From Pseudomonadota bacterium (lineage in GTDB: Bacteria; Pseudomonadota; Gammaproteobacteria; Burkholderiales; Thiobacillaceae): a stretch of 57,471 bases of DNA. Under the pieces are notes generated by a model. It did not search any database and was not told the DNA's origin. It worked only from the letters and a program-made list of their open reading frames with translations. This document shows, piece by piece, positions 34,952-44,131 of the stretch (position 1 is the stretch's first letter; every line of letters begins with the position of its first letter). The translations under genes and the position numbers were made by a program. The stretch is from contig JAJZTS010000010.1 of the NCBI GenBank assembly GCA_021848725.1, positions 1 to 57,471 on the forward strand. Reading direction: 5' to 3'.

Positions 34952-35704
34952 TCAATGCCAAGCCTTCCACAACAGGGATAGGCTGCTCAGCAATAGCAGG
35001 ATGCCGATGATGCGAGTCATCTGTGCACTGCTAAGCCCAACGTGGACACGGCTACCTAGCCAAAGCCCCAAGGCCATGATCGGCAGTGCGCCGAGATAGG
35101 CCGTCAATATGCCGGACTGCAGCAGCAAGCCGGTGGCGAAGAAAACCATGCCGCGCAGACAGCCTTCCATAATGAATAAGGCCGAGGTGGTGGCGCGAAA
35201 TACCCCTTTATCGTGGATGCGGTGGCTGAAGTAGATGACATAGGGCGGGCCCCCGGTGCCGAACAGGGCGCCCACGGTGCCGCCGGTCAGACTGGCCGGC
35301 AAGGCCCACCAGCGCGAGATCGGCTTGCTGCCATGCAGATAGAGCAGGCTGCGCACGGCAAAGGCCAGCACGAAGAGACCGAGCGTCAGTAACAAGGGTT
35401 CTCTTGGCAGATGCAACAGCAAGGTGGCGCCCAGCAGAATGCCGATGATGCTGCCTGGCGCCAGTGGTTTGATCTCGCCCCAATTCACGAGTTTTCGGTT
35501 GCTGCCACCCAGCACGAGCGAGGCGGTGAAATCGGTCAACAGAATGAACGGTACGACAAATTGCAAGGGCAAAAACAACGCCAGCAGGGGTACCGCAACC
35601 AGGCCTGAGCCGAAGCCGGAGACGCCGCGGATGAAATAGGCGAGCAGCAGAATGCCGCCGGCCACCGGTAAATTAAGGAGTGACAGGTGGGGCGCGAGGA
35701 GCAT
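34952..35704 (-). CDS. TauE/SafE family anion exporter
   Basis: 250 aa inner-membrane protein with about eight hydrophobic helices and the family signatures FIRGVSGFGSGLVAVPLL near the N-terminus and LTGGTVGALFGTGGPPYVIYF in the second half. Members export or import sulfite, sulfoacetate or other small organic anions; the substrate here is not determinable. It is convergent with the DsrE-like gene. Confidence 0.9.
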   Translation of the reverse strand: MLLAPHLSLLNLPVAGGILLLAYFIRGVSGFGSGLVAVPLLALFLPLQFVVPFILLTDFTASLVLGGSNRKLVNWGEIKPLAPGSIIGILLGATLLLHLPREPLLLTLGLFVLAFAVRSLLYLHGSKPISRWWALPASLTGGTVGALFGTGGPPYVIYFSHRIHDKGVFRATTSALFIMEGCLRGMVFFATGLLLQSGILTAYLGALPIMALGLWLGSRVHVGLSSAQMTRIIGILLLLSSLSLLWKAWH

Positions 35705-35876
35705 CTCGGTGGTAACTATGGTTTTCTCCTTACGGCTCGGGATGGATTAAATAGACCTCGACTTTCATGCGTGCGGCACACAGTCTACGATTGGCGGGGC
35801 GAAGGCTAGTACAGTTGACCTGGCTGTTCGGCAGTGGTCGGCGAGTGCTGCGGCGCATCAAGCGAGTTGATCTGGT

Positions 35877-35906
35877 GAGGCCTTTGCGGCATGCCGCAAA
35901 GGCCTC
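35877..35906. terminator. 30-bp perfect palindrome after folB
   Basis: GAGGCCTTTGCGGCA and its exact complement meet at GCATGC with no unpaired loop, giving a 30-bp palindrome 9 bp downstream of the folB stop. Without a U tract it is not a classical terminator on either strand. A stable hairpin, a protein-binding site or an insertion scar are alternatives. The rest of 35705-35915 has no gene. Confidence 0.7.
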
Positions 35907-35915
35907 ATTTCCCGC

Positions 35916-36272
35916 TCATAGCCGGCTGCCGCGCTCGATGATGATGCCGAGTTCCTTGACGTTTCTCAGGATGGCCTGCTTCCGTACGGCGATGCGCACC
36001 CAAGGCGCGCCGAACTCGCCGCGCACGATCTCGGCGATGTGCTCGCCCAGGGCCTCGACCAGTTGGAATTCCTTGGCGGCGATGCTTTCCTGAATGCGCG
36101 CCGCGACTTTGGCGTAGTCGATGGTGTCGGCCACGTTGTCGGTGTGGCCGGCCTTGTGGTCGTAGAGCCCGATCTCCAGGTCGAGGATGACGGGCTGCGG
36201 CGCTTTACGCTCCCATTCGTAAAGGCCGATAATCATTTCCAAGCGGAAATCCCGCAAAAACAGAATATCCAT
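35916..36272 (-). CDS. folB: Dihydroneopterin aldolase
   Basis: Folate pathway enzyme cleaving dihydroneopterin to hydroxymethyl-dihydropterin. 118 aa from the ATG at 36272 (MDILFLRDFRLEMIIGLYEWER). Family motifs: IIGLYEWERKAPQPV, IDYAKVAARI, LVEALGEHIAEIV and the C-terminal VRKQAILRNVKELGIIIER. An in-frame TTG at 36284 is less likely. Divergent from plsY with a 38-bp gap. Confidence 0.95.
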   Translation of the reverse strand: MDILFLRDFRLEMIIGLYEWERKAPQPVILDLEIGLYDHKAGHTDNVADTIDYAKVAARIQESIAAKEFQLVEALGEHIAEIVRGEFGAPWVRIAVRKQAILRNVKELGIIIERGSRL

Positions 36273-36310
36273 CGCAACATCCAACAGGCAAAGGCCGATA
36301 TTTTACGCAC

Positions 36311-36907
36311 ATGACTCAACTCGCGCTGCTTCTCGTCGCCGCCTATTTGATCGGCTCCATCTCCTTCGCCATCGTCATCAGCCGTATTTACTGCCTACCC
36401 GACCCGCGCGGCCACGGTTCGGGCAACCCCGGCGCGACCAATGTCCTGCGCACCGGCAAGAAGTCGGCGGCGGCCCTGACCCTGCTCGGCGATGCCCTGA
36501 AGGGCGTGGTCGCGGTGCTGCTGGCCAAGTGGGCGACCGGGGTCTGGGGCCTGCCCGGCTATGTGCCCTATCTGGCCGCGCTGGCGGTGTTCCTCGGCCA
36601 CCTGTTCCCGGTCTTCTTTGGCTTTAAGGGCGGCAAGGGCGTGGCCACCGCCCTGGGTGTGCTGCTCGCGCTCAATATCGGGGTCGGCTTGGCCTGCGCG
36701 GCGACCTGGCTGCTCATGTTCGCCATCACCCGGGTGTCCTCGCTCTCGGCCCTGGTGGCGGCTGGCTTGGCACCGCTGTATGGTTACTGGCTGGTCGGCG
36801 GGGTGACCGAAACGGCCTTGCTCATGCTGCTGAGCGCTGTCGTGTTGGCGCGGCACCATGCGAATATCCGCCGTTTGCTAAAAGGTGAAGAAAACATATT
36901 CCGATAA
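36311..36907 (+). CDS. plsY: Glycerol-3-phosphate acyltransferase (acyl-phosphate type)
   Basis: Inner-membrane enzyme acylating glycerol 3-phosphate with acyl phosphate in phospholipid synthesis. 198 aa, multi-spanning. Conserved loops: YLIGSISFAIVIS, the SGNPGATNVLRTGKK motif and GHLFPVFFGFKGGKGVATALG. The plsY/folB/tsaD/rpsU neighbourhood is widely conserved. Confidence 0.96.
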   Translation: MTQLALLLVAAYLIGSISFAIVISRIYCLPDPRGHGSGNPGATNVLRTGKKSAAALTLLGDALKGVVAVLLAKWATGVWGLPGYVPYLAALAVFLGHLFPVFFGFKGGKGVATALGVLLALNIGVGLACAATWLLMFAITRVSSLSALVAAGLAPLYGYWLVGGVTETALLMLLSAVVLARHHANIRRLLKGEENIFR

Positions 36908-37008
36908 TCGGAGGTCAGCGGAATATATTTCGGTGGAGGCTAATGTGAGCGTAGCGAACGTTAAGCGAAGCGGTCGTAACCAAGCGGTGTTCAAGAAGCG
37001 AGACTGAT

Positions 37009-37794
37009 ATGGCCTGGTTCGAAAAAGAGATGGACTATGCGCGGGAGAGCCTGACCCAGGTCTCCGAGGCGGCCATCGACCGTGCCGGCGACAAGCTGGG
37101 CACGGTGATGCGCGAAGGCGTGCTGGACGCCGGCCGGGAACTGAAAGAAGTGGTGATGGGCGTGAGCCGCGAGATCGACGTCAAGCTCGACAAGATCTCG
37201 ATCGAACTGCACAACCAGCGCCAGTTCACCAAGGACGATGTCGTGGAACTGGTCGACTATGCGGCGGACCGATTATCGGGTGTGCTCGACGACCGCATCC
37301 AGGTGATGAAGCGCGAGATCTCCGACCTGGTGCAGGACAAGACCGAATACTTCAAGCGCGAGGTCGATAATTTCTTCATCCAGCGCCAACAGGACCTGGC
37401 GCGCGAGCGCCGGCGGTTGGCGATCAACGTCGCCTTGGCCTTTACCGCCTCGGTGGCGGTGGGGGCGGTGTCGATCTTCTACAAGCGGCTGGATCGGGCA
37501 CCGCTCGATATGCTCACGGTGTTCCGCATCGTGCTCGGTTCGCTGGCCGGCGGTTACAGTGTCTACCTAGTGGCCAGCCTGCTGCGACGCTGGCTGGCCA
37601 TGGCCGAGCACAAGAAGGACATGGTGTTTCTGGCCGCCCGCTATTGGGGCTGGCTGCGACCCTCCAGCGTGTTCGCCACCTTCCTGACCTTGGCGATTCT
37701 GGCGATCCTCAGCCTGATCCTGGTCTTCCCGCTGGAGACGCTGAAGCTGTTCGGTCGGCCCGAGTGGGTGCCGATGGTGATGCCCGGGCGCTGA
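37009..37794 (+). CDS. Membrane protein with N-terminal coiled-coil region, 261 aa
   Basis: Function unknown. Residues about 1-130 are charged and helical (ESLTQVSEAAIDRAGDKLG; ISIELHNQRQFTKDDVVELVDYAADRLSGVL), compatible with a coiled coil. Membrane helices follow at about 137-157, 168-190 and 221-245. The charged part is probably cytoplasmic. No signal peptide. It stands alone between plsY and the convergent tsaD gene. The 101 bp before it contain no gene. Confidence 0.75.
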   Translation: MAWFEKEMDYARESLTQVSEAAIDRAGDKLGTVMREGVLDAGRELKEVVMGVSREIDVKLDKISIELHNQRQFTKDDVVELVDYAADRLSGVLDDRIQVMKREISDLVQDKTEYFKREVDNFFIQRQQDLARERRRLAINVALAFTASVAVGAVSIFYKRLDRAPLDMLTVFRIVLGSLAGGYSVYLVASLLRRWLAMAEHKKDMVFLAARYWGWLRPSSVFATFLTLAILAILSLILVFPLETLKLFGRPEWVPMVMPGR

Positions 37795-37812
37795 GCGCCT
37801 GAATGGGCATGC

Positions 37813-38823
37813 TCAGGCGGGGGCGGTCAAGGTGGACAGGTCCCAGCGCGGTTTAACGGTAAAGCGGCCGTCGCGGCCCTGGGCCTCGGCCAGGCGCAGG
37901 GCACCGGCGAAGGCGATCATCGCGCCGTTGTCGGTGCACAGCGCCAGCGGCGGGTAGAACACCGCGAATCGCTTGTGTTGGGCCTCGGCATCGAGCCGGC
38001 TGCGCAGGCTGCGGTTGGCGCCGACGCCGCCGGCCACCACCAATCGCTGCAATCCCGTCTGCTTCAAGGCCGCCAGGCACTTGGCTGCCAGCACCTCCAC
38101 CGCGGCGGCCTGGAAGCCGGCGGCGATGTCGGCCGCCGCCTCGGGGCCTTCCTTGCGCGCCAGGGTGAGGGCGGCGGTCTTCAAGCCGGCGAAACTGAAA
38201 TCCAGGTTGTGGCTGTTGAGCATAGGCCGGGGCAATTTATAGCGATAGGCGTCGCCCTGTTCGGCCAGGCTGGACAAGGCCGGGCCGCCGGGGTAGCCCA
38301 GGCCCAGCAGTTGGGCGGTCTTGTCGAAGGCCTCGCCGGCGGCGTCGTCCACGGTCTCGCCCAGCAGTTCATAGCGGCCGACCCCGTCCACTCGCATCAG
38401 TTGGGTGTGGCCACCGGAGACCAACAGGGCGACGAAGGGGAATTCCGGCCGCGGCTCCGACAGCAAGGGCGACAGCAGATGCCCCTCCAGGTGGTGGATG
38501 CCGATGGTGGGCTTGCCCAAAGCCAGCCCAAGGCCGTTGGCGATGCTGGCGCCGACCAGCAGGGCGCCGGCCAGGCCCGGGCCCTGGGTGTAGGCGATGG
38601 CGTCGATGTCCTTTAATTCAGCCCCGGCCTCGGCCAGCACCCTTTTCAGCAGGGGTAGGGCCCGGCGGATGTGGTCGCGCGAGGCCAATTCCGGCACCAC
38701 GCCGCCGTATTCGGCGTGCATGGCCACCTGGCTGTGCAGGGCGTGGGCGAGCAGGCCGGCCTCGGTGTCGTATAGGGCCAGGCCGGTTTCGTCGCAGGAG
38801 GATTCGATGCCGAGGACGCGCAT
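37813..38823 (-). CDS. tsaD: tRNA N6-threonylcarbamoyladenosine transferase TsaD
   Basis: Catalytic subunit for t6A37 of ANN-decoding tRNAs, acting with TsaB, C and E. 336 aa. ASKHA-fold landmarks: [19 protein letters not shown], the metal-binding [23 protein letters not shown], and [14 protein letters not shown]. Divergent from rpsU, as in many proteobacteria. Confidence 0.97.
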   Translation of the reverse strand: MRVLGIESSCDETGLALYDTEAGLLAHALHSQVAMHAEYGGVVPELASRDHIRRALPLLKRVLAEAGAELKDIDAIAYTQGPGLAGALLVGASIANGLGLALGKPTIGIHHLEGHLLSPLLSEPRPEFPFVALLVSGGHTQLMRVDGVGRYELLGETVDDAAGEAFDKTAQLLGLGYPGGPALSSLAEQGDAYRYKLPRPMLNSHNLDFSFAGLKTAALTLARKEGPEAAADIAAGFQAAAVEVLAAKCLAALKQTGLQRLVVAGGVGANRSLRSRLDAEAQHKRFAVFYPPLALCTDNGAMIAFAGALRLAEAQGRDGRFTVKPRWDLSTLTAPA

Positions 38824-38859
38824 GGGACAGGGGGTGGGCGAAAAAAGCCGTATTTTGCC

Positions 38860-38887
38860 TTGATCGAATCGCTCAAGTGGATATAAT
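38860..38887 (+). promoter_or_regulatory. Promoter of rpsU operon
   Basis: TTGATC (38860-38865) and a consensus TATAAT (38882-38887) with a 16-nt spacer, about 35 bp upstream of the rpsU start. It should drive the rpsU-yqeY-dnaG-rpoD block. Confidence 0.75.
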
Positions 38888-38922
38888 TGCGGGTCTTTTT
38901 TACCGCTTTAGGTGTTTTTCAC

Positions 38923-39135
38923 ATGCCGAGTGTACGCGTTAGGGAAAATGAGCCGTTTGAAGTCGCCATGCGCCGCTTCAAGCGCACCATCGAGAAGACC
39001 GGTCTGCTGACCGAGTTGCGCGCCCGTGAGTTCTATGAGAAGCCGACCCAGGAGCGCAAGCGCAAGCTGGCCGCCGCGGTCAAGCGCCATCACAAGCGCC
39101 TGCGCAGCCAGACCCTCCCGCCCAAGATGTATTGA
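38923..39135 (+). CDS. rpsU: 30S ribosomal protein S21
   Basis: 70 aa basic ribosomal protein of the small-subunit platform, needed for initiation. [20 protein letters not shown] is the family start, so the ATG at 38923 is used rather than an upstream in-frame codon. Basic C-terminus [10 protein letters not shown]. First gene of the rpsU-dnaG-rpoD macromolecular-synthesis operon. Confidence 0.97.
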   Translation: MPSVRVRENEPFEVAMRRFKRTIEKTGLLTELRAREFYEKPTQERKRKLAAAVKRHHKRLRSQTLPPKMY

Positions 39136-39155
39136 TCCCGCATCGGTGAACTGAC

Positions 39156-39599
39156 ATGTCCCTCAAAGAGCAGATCAATGAGGACATGAAGGCCGCCATG
39201 CGCGCCAAGCAGGTCGAGCGCCTGGCCACGGTGCGCCTGCTCCTGGCGGCCATCAAGCAGAAAGAGATCGACGAGCGCATCGCGCTGGACGATGCCGGCG
39301 TGACAGCGGTTATCGACAAGATGATCAAGCAGCGCCGCGACTCCATCGCCCAGTACGACGGCGCCGGCCGCACCGATCTGGCCGACAAGGAACGGGCCGA
39401 GCTGGCTATCCTGGCCGACTATATGCCCCAGGCCCTGTCCGCCGACGAAATCGCCGCGCTGATTCGCGAGGCCCTGGCCGAGACCGGCGCCGCCGGGGCC
39501 AAGGATATGGGCAAGGTGATGGCCTGGCTCAAGCCGAAGCTGGCCGGCCGTGCCGATATGCAAGCCGTCTCCGCGCAGGTCAAGGCCGCACTCGGCTAA
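39156..39599 (+). CDS. yqeY: GatB/YqeY domain protein
   Basis: 147 aa. It resembles the tRNA-binding C-terminal domain of GatB: MSLKEQINEDMKAAMRAKQVERLATVRLLLAAIKQKEI, DYMPQALSADEIAALI, and GKVMAWLKPKLAGRADMQAVSAQVKAAL. The biochemical role is unsettled; it often lies between rpsU and dnaG, as here, 20 bp after rpsU. Confidence 0.92.
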   Translation: MSLKEQINEDMKAAMRAKQVERLATVRLLLAAIKQKEIDERIALDDAGVTAVIDKMIKQRRDSIAQYDGAGRTDLADKERAELAILADYMPQALSADEIAALIREALAETGAAGAKDMGKVMAWLKPKLAGRADMQAVSAQVKAALG

Positions 39600-39625
39600 T
39601 CCCGTCTACAATTTGGGGAGCCATC

Positions 39626-41383
39626 ATGATTCCCCAGGACTTCATCCAGACCCTCCTCGATCGCGTCGATATCGTCGACGTCGTCGAACGCTATGTGCCG
39701 CTGAAAAAAGCGGGCGCCAATTATCAGGCGCGCTGTCCTTTCCACAACGAAAAATCGCCCTCGTTCACGGTCAGCCCGACCAAGCAGTTCTACCACTGCT
39801 TCGGCTGCGGCGCCCACGGCACCGCCATCACCTTCCTCATGCAGCATACCGGCATGGGTTTCGTCGAGGCGGTGAAGGAGCTGGCCAGCCGCACCGGCAT
39901 GCAGGTGCCGGACGACGGCACGCGCAATAACCCGGAGGATGGCCGGCGCGAACAGCTCTACGAACTGATGGAAACGGCGGCCCATTTCTACAAGGGCGAA
40001 TTGAAGAACAATGCGGCTGCCGTGGCCTATCTGAAAAATCGCGGGTTGACCGGCGAGGCCGCCGCCCGCTACGGCTTGGGTTATGCCCCGGACGACTGGC
40101 AGGGGCTGGCCCGTGCGGTGGCCGATTATCAGGACAAGGCCTTGGAAGAGGCTGGCCTGATCATCGCCGGCGAGGGTGGCAAGCGCTACGACCGTTTCCG
40201 CCACCGGGTGATGTTCCCGATCAAGAACGAGCGGGGCAAGGTCATCGCCTTCGGCGGCCGGGTGCTCGACAAGGGTGAGCCCAAATATCTCAATTCGCCC
40301 GAGACCCCGTTGTTCCACAAGGGCCGCGAACTCTACGGCCTGCACGAGGCGCGCCGCGCGATCCAGTCGGCCGGCCGGGTGATCGTGGTCGAGGGCTACA
40401 TGGACGTGGTCATGCTGGCCCAACATGGCGTCGAGAACGCGGTGGCGACCCTGGGCACGGCGGTGACCAGCGACCAGGTCGAGCGCCTGCTGCGCCTGGC
40501 CGACGCCATCGTGTTCGCCTTCGATGGCGATGCCGCCGGGCGCAAGGCCGCCTGGCGCGCGCTGGAGAACAGTCTGCCGCAGGTGGTCGACGGCAAGCGG
40601 CTCGGCTTCCTGTTCCTGCCCGAGGGCGAGGACCCGGACAGCTATGTCCGTGGGCATGGCCGCGCGGCCTTCGAGGCTTTGCTTGATAAGGCCTTGCCGC
40701 TGTCCCAATTCCTGCTCGACGAGATGGCGACCAAGACCGATCTGACGAGCCCCGAAGGCAAGGTGCGTCTGGTCAAACTGACTGAGCCCTACCTCGATCA
40801 GATGCGCAAGGCGCCGCTTCTGGCGCGCAGCTTGAGGCGGCAGTTGGCGAGCATGAGTGGCATGCCTAGCCGGGCGCAAGCGCGCTTCACGCCAGGGGCG
40901 CCCTCGGTGTCTATACAGAAACGTGGCGGGCAGCCCAGCCCCTATCGCGTGGTGCTGCAAGCCCTTATCCAGGACCCGGCCCGCGTTGCGCGGTTGCCTG
41001 AGGTCTTGCCTAACGATGCCAGCCCGGAAGCCCAGGCCTTGACGGGCTTGATGGCGCGGCTGCGGCAGCAAGCCGGGCTACGGCTGACTAGGCATGTGGT
41101 CGAAAGCTATCGGGAGCAACCGGAACAGACCTTGATGGAGGAGGCTGAGGCGGCGGTGCTGGTGTGGGAGGAAACGGAGCACGATGTCGAGGCCGATTTC
41201 CGGGGGGCATTGGCGACATTGGAAGAGCATGCTGGGCGCCAGGCGGCGACCGATCTAAGCCGCAAGCAACTGCATGAGCTGAGCCCCGATGAGCGGGTGC
41301 GTTTTTTACGGTCGCTGCAGGCGAAAAAACTTTCGGTGCTTGCTTCGGCCGGTGAGGGCGACGGTCGGGGTGACAGCGACTAA
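39626..41383 (+). CDS. dnaG: DNA primase
   Basis: Synthesises RNA primers at the replication fork. 585 aa. The N-terminal zinc-ribbon ligands are CPFH and CFGC (about residues 38-64). The Toprim catalytic core carries VVEGYMDVV and the metal-binding FAFDGDAAGR. The C-terminal DnaB-interacting domain (from about 430) is helical and less conserved. Between yqeY and rpoD. Confidence 0.97.
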   Translation: MIPQDFIQTLLDRVDIVDVVERYVPLKKAGANYQARCPFHNEKSPSFTVSPTKQFYHCFGCGAHGTAITFLMQHTGMGFVEAVKELASRTGMQVPDDGTRNNPEDGRREQLYELMETAAHFYKGELKNNAAAVAYLKNRGLTGEAAARYGLGYAPDDWQGLARAVADYQDKALEEAGLIIAGEGGKRYDRFRHRVMFPIKNERGKVIAFGGRVLDKGEPKYLNSPETPLFHKGRELYGLHEARRAIQSAGRVIVVEGYMDVVMLAQHGVENAVATLGTAVTSDQVERLLRLADAIVFAFDGDAAGRKAAWRALENSLPQVVDGKRLGFLFLPEGEDPDSYVRGHGRAAFEALLDKALPLSQFLLDEMATKTDLTSPEGKVRLVKLTEPYLDQMRKAPLLARSLRRQLASMSGMPSRAQARFTPGAPSVSIQKRGGQPSPYRVVLQALIQDPARVARLPEVLPNDASPEAQALTGLMARLRQQAGLRLTRHVVESYREQPEQTLMEEAEAAVLVWEETEHDVEADFRGALATLEEHAGRQAATDLSRKQLHELSPDERVRFLRSLQAKKLSVLASAGEGDGRGDSD

Positions 41384-41399
41384 GCGATTGTTATAGAAT
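41370..41399 (+). promoter_or_regulatory. Internal promoter upstream of rpoD
   Basis: GTGACA (41370-41375) and TAGAAT (41394-41399) with an 18-nt spacer, overlapping the dnaG 3' end, as is known for rpoD operons with internal promoters. Confidence 0.5.
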
Positions 41400-41443
41400 G
41401 CTTAACTTTTTATTTTAGGTTTCTACCAGGGGGTAGCTAGACC

Positions 41444-43975
41444 ATGGCAACGGCAAAGAAACAAGCAGCACGGCAGGTACAGAAACCCGCGAAAAAGCCG
41501 GTGGCGCAAGCCAAAAAAACGGTGGGCAAAGTCGCGTCCGGTTCTGCTGCCAAGAAGAGCGCGCCAGCCAAGAAAGCCCCTGTTCAAAAGAAGCCCGTTG
41601 CCAAGGCCGCGCCGGTTAAGACGCAAGCCAAGCCGGTGAAGAAAGCGACTCCCGCCAAGAAGCCGCTTGCGGCTAAAAAGGCGGCGCCGGCCAAGAAGGC
41701 GGCTGCAGTCAAGAAACCCACTGTAGCCAAGAAAGTAGCGGCCCCGAAAAAGGCTGCTGTGACGATCAAAAAACCGGTGTCGGCGAAAAAGCCGGCAGCG
41801 GCAACGAAAAAACCGGTTGTATCCGCAAAGCGCCCGACGCCGGCTAAGCCGACGCCGAAAGCGAAGGCGATCGCCGTCAAGAAACAGCCTGTGCAGCCTA
41901 TCAAGGCAAGCGCACCGGCGAATAAAACCGTCGCCATCGCTGCCAAAGCAGTGGCGCCAGAAAAGAGAACCATGTCGAAAGAAATCAAGAAACCGCAAGC
42001 AACTGAAAATCTGGAGAACAAAGCCGCAGCCTTGCCTGTTGCGGAAGAGCAGCAAGCTGTCACGCCCAAGGGCAAGAAACTATCCAAGGCGGCGATGAAG
42101 AAGGCCGAATTGGTGGCCATGGCCGCGATGGCCAATTCCGGCATGGATACGGAGACTCGCCGTACCCGGCTGAAGGCCCTGATCCTTCTGGGCAAGGAGC
42201 GTGGCTATTTGACCTATGCCGAGATCAACGACCACCTGCCGGACGATATGCTCGATGCCGAGCAGATCGAGGGCGTGGTCGGCATGATCAACGACATGGG
42301 CATCCAGGTCTATGACGAGGCACCCGATGCCGAGACCCTGTTGATGTCCGAAGCGCCGGCACCGGTCGCCGACGAAGATGCGGTGGAAGAGGCCGAGGCG
42401 GCACTGTCCACCGTCGATGCCGAGTTCGGCCGTACCACCGATCCGGTGCGCATGTATATGCGCGAAATGGGGTCGGTCGAACTGCTTACCCGCGAGGGCG
42501 AGATCGAAATTGCCAAGCGCATCGAAGAGGGCCTGAAGCATATGGTGCAGGCAGTCTCCGCTTGCCCGCTGACCATCACCCAAATCTTGGAGATGGCGGC
42601 GAGGGTCGAGAAAGAGGAGATGCGCATCGATGAGTTGGTCGACGGCCTGATGGACAGCGCCGGCGAGGATATCGTCATGGAAATGGCCGAGGCCGAAGAG
42701 ATGGAGTTGGCTGAGGAGGACGAGGGCGAAGAAGAGGGCGGCGGCGGTATGAGCGCGGCCAAGCTGGCCCAGCTTAGAATCGATGCGCTAGAGCGCTTTG
42801 GCGACGTGCGCAAGTGCTACAACAAGATGCAAAATGCCTTGACCAAGTACGGCTACGCCAGCCCGCAGTACAAAAAGTTGCAGGACGACTTGTCCGGCCA
42901 CCTGATGGGCATCCGTTTCACGGCGCGTCAAGTCGAGAACCTGAGCGACGGCCTGCGCGGGCTGGTCGAAGAGATCCGTAGCCATGAGCGCGCCATCATG
43001 GAAATCGCCGTCAACAAGTGTGGCATGCAGCGCGCTCAATTCATCAAGACTTTCCCGGGCAATGAGGGGAACGCTAATTGGGTGGCTAAGGAGATTCGCG
43101 GCAAGCATGGTTATAGCGAGGCTCTGGAGCGGTTGCAGTACGATATCAATGAGCACCAAGAAAAGCTTCGGGCTTTGCAGGATAAAGCCGGGTTGCCGGT
43201 GAAGGAGCTCAAAGACATCAATAAGCAGATGTCCACCGGCGAGGCCAAGGCCCGTCGCGCCAAGCGCGAGATGATCGAGGCTAACCTGCGATTGGTGATC
43301 TCCATCGCCAAGAAGTACACCAACCGTGGCCTACAGTTCCTCGACTTGATCCAAGAGGGCAACATCGGTTTGATGAAAGCGGTAGACAAATTCGAATACC
43401 GCCGCGGCTATAAATTCTCGACCTATGCGACTTGGTGGATTCGCCAAGCCATTACCCGTTCCATCGCCGATCAGGCCCGGACCATCCGTATCCCGGTGCA
43501 TATGATCGAGACCATCAACAAGATGAACCGCATCTCCCGCCAGATTTTGCAGGAGACTGGGCAAGAGCCCGACCCGGCGACGCTTGCGGCCAAGATGGAA
43601 ATGCCCGAGGAGAAGATTCGCAAGATCATGAAGATCTCCAAGGAGCCGATTTCCATGGAGACCCCGATCGGCGACGACGAGGATTCGCACTTGGGCGATT
43701 TCATCGAAGACTCGACTACCACCGCGCCGGTCGACGCCGCGCTTTATTCCAGTTTGCAAAACGTCACTGAGGAGATCCTCGACAGTCTGACCCCGCGCGA
43801 GGCCAAGGTGCTGCGTATGCGTTTCGGTATCGAGATGAATACCGATCACACCCTGGAGGAGGTCGGCAAGCAGTTCGATGTGACCCGCGAGCGTATTCGC
43901 CAGATCGAGGCCAAGGCGCTGCGCAAGTTGCGTCACCCTTCCCGTTCTGAGCGTTTGCGTAGCTTCCTCGAATAA
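41444..43975 (+). CDS. rpoD: RNA polymerase primary sigma factor RpoD with Lys/Ala/Pro-rich extension
   Basis: Housekeeping sigma-70. 843 aa. Residues 1-176 form a histone-H1-like low-complexity tail of repeated PAKK, AAKK and KKP units. The conventional protein begins near Met177 (MSKEIKKPQ; codon at 41972). Region 1.1 lies at about 236-300 and region 1.2 from about 333 ([11 protein letters not shown]), followed by a long acidic non-conserved region, region 2 ([34 protein letters not shown]), region 3, and region 4 ([35 protein letters not shown]). The ATG at 41444 has an AGGGGG site. The codon at 41972 could be a second start giving a 667-aa form. Confidence 0.96.
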   Translation: MATAKKQAARQVQKPAKKPVAQAKKTVGKVASGSAAKKSAPAKKAPVQKKPVAKAAPVKTQAKPVKKATPAKKPLAAKKAAPAKKAAAVKKPTVAKKVAAPKKAAVTIKKPVSAKKPAAATKKPVVSAKRPTPAKPTPKAKAIAVKKQPVQPIKASAPANKTVAIAAKAVAPEKRTMSKEIKKPQATENLENKAAALPVAEEQQAVTPKGKKLSKAAMKKAELVAMAAMANSGMDTETRRTRLKALILLGKERGYLTYAEINDHLPDDMLDAEQIEGVVGMINDMGIQVYDEAPDAETLLMSEAPAPVADEDAVEEAEAALSTVDAEFGRTTDPVRMYMREMGSVELLTREGEIEIAKRIEEGLKHMVQAVSACPLTITQILEMAARVEKEEMRIDELVDGLMDSAGEDIVMEMAEAEEMELAEEDEGEEEGGGGMSAAKLAQLRIDALERFGDVRKCYNKMQNALTKYGYASPQYKKLQDDLSGHLMGIRFTARQVENLSDGLRGLVEEIRSHERAIMEIAVNKCGMQRAQFIKTFPGNEGNANWVAKEIRGKHGYSEALERLQYDINEHQEKLRALQDKAGLPVKELKDINKQMSTGEAKARRAKREMIEANLRLVISIAKKYTNRGLQFLDLIQEGNIGLMKAVDKFEYRRGYKFSTYATWWIRQAITRSIADQARTIRIPVHMIETINKMNRISRQILQETGQEPDPATLAAKMEMPEEKIRKIMKISKEPISMETPIGDDEDSHLGDFIEDSTTTAPVDAALYSSLQNVTEEILDSLTPREAKVLRMRFGIEMNTDHTLEEVGKQFDVTRERIRQIEAKALRKLRHPSRSERLRSFLE

Positions 43976-43996
43976 GCCGACAGGCGTAAAGGTTTC

Positions 43997-44073
43997 GGGC
44001 CTGTAGCTCAGTCGGTTAGAGCAGAGGACTCATAATCCTTTGGTCCTGGGTTCGAGTCCCAGCGGGCCCACCA
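43997..44073 (+). tRNA. ileX: tRNA with anticodon CAU, most likely tRNA-Ile2
   Basis: 77 nt with encoded CCA. All four stems fold. The acceptor is GGGCCTG with CGGGCCC (one G-U pair), the anticodon stem GAGGA/TCCTT is closed at its base by G-T, and the loop is CTCATAA. The anticodon CAU means initiator Met, elongator Met or Ile2. Acceptor pairs C4-G69 and C5-G68 are known positive determinants for the lysidine synthetase TilS, which favours Ile2 (AUA decoding after C34 modification). A variable loop like TTGGTC also resembles E. coli Ile2. Follows rpoD by 21 bp. Confidence 0.85.
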
Positions 44074-44083
44074 AGCCGATTAA

Positions 44084-44110
44084 GGCCGCCAATTGGCGGC
44101 CTTTTATTTT
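44084..44110 (+). terminator. Terminator after the tRNA
   Basis: Perfect 7-bp stem GGCCGCC/GGCGGCC with AATT loop, followed by TTTTATTTTTT. It ends the rpoD-tRNA transcription unit and, on the other strand, lies beyond the end of the convergent 44132 gene. Confidence 0.9.
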
Positions 44111-44131
44111 TTGATCCGCTGTCCGTAAGCT

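Noticed and set aside
39596-41071. Long antisense frame opposite dnaG
   Set aside because: dnaG is unambiguous; the antisense sequence is a composition artefact.
41444-41972. Lysine-rich frame as a separate histone-like gene
   Set aside because: It is in frame with rpoD with no stop between, so it is an extension rather than its own gene, although an internal start at 41972 stays possible.
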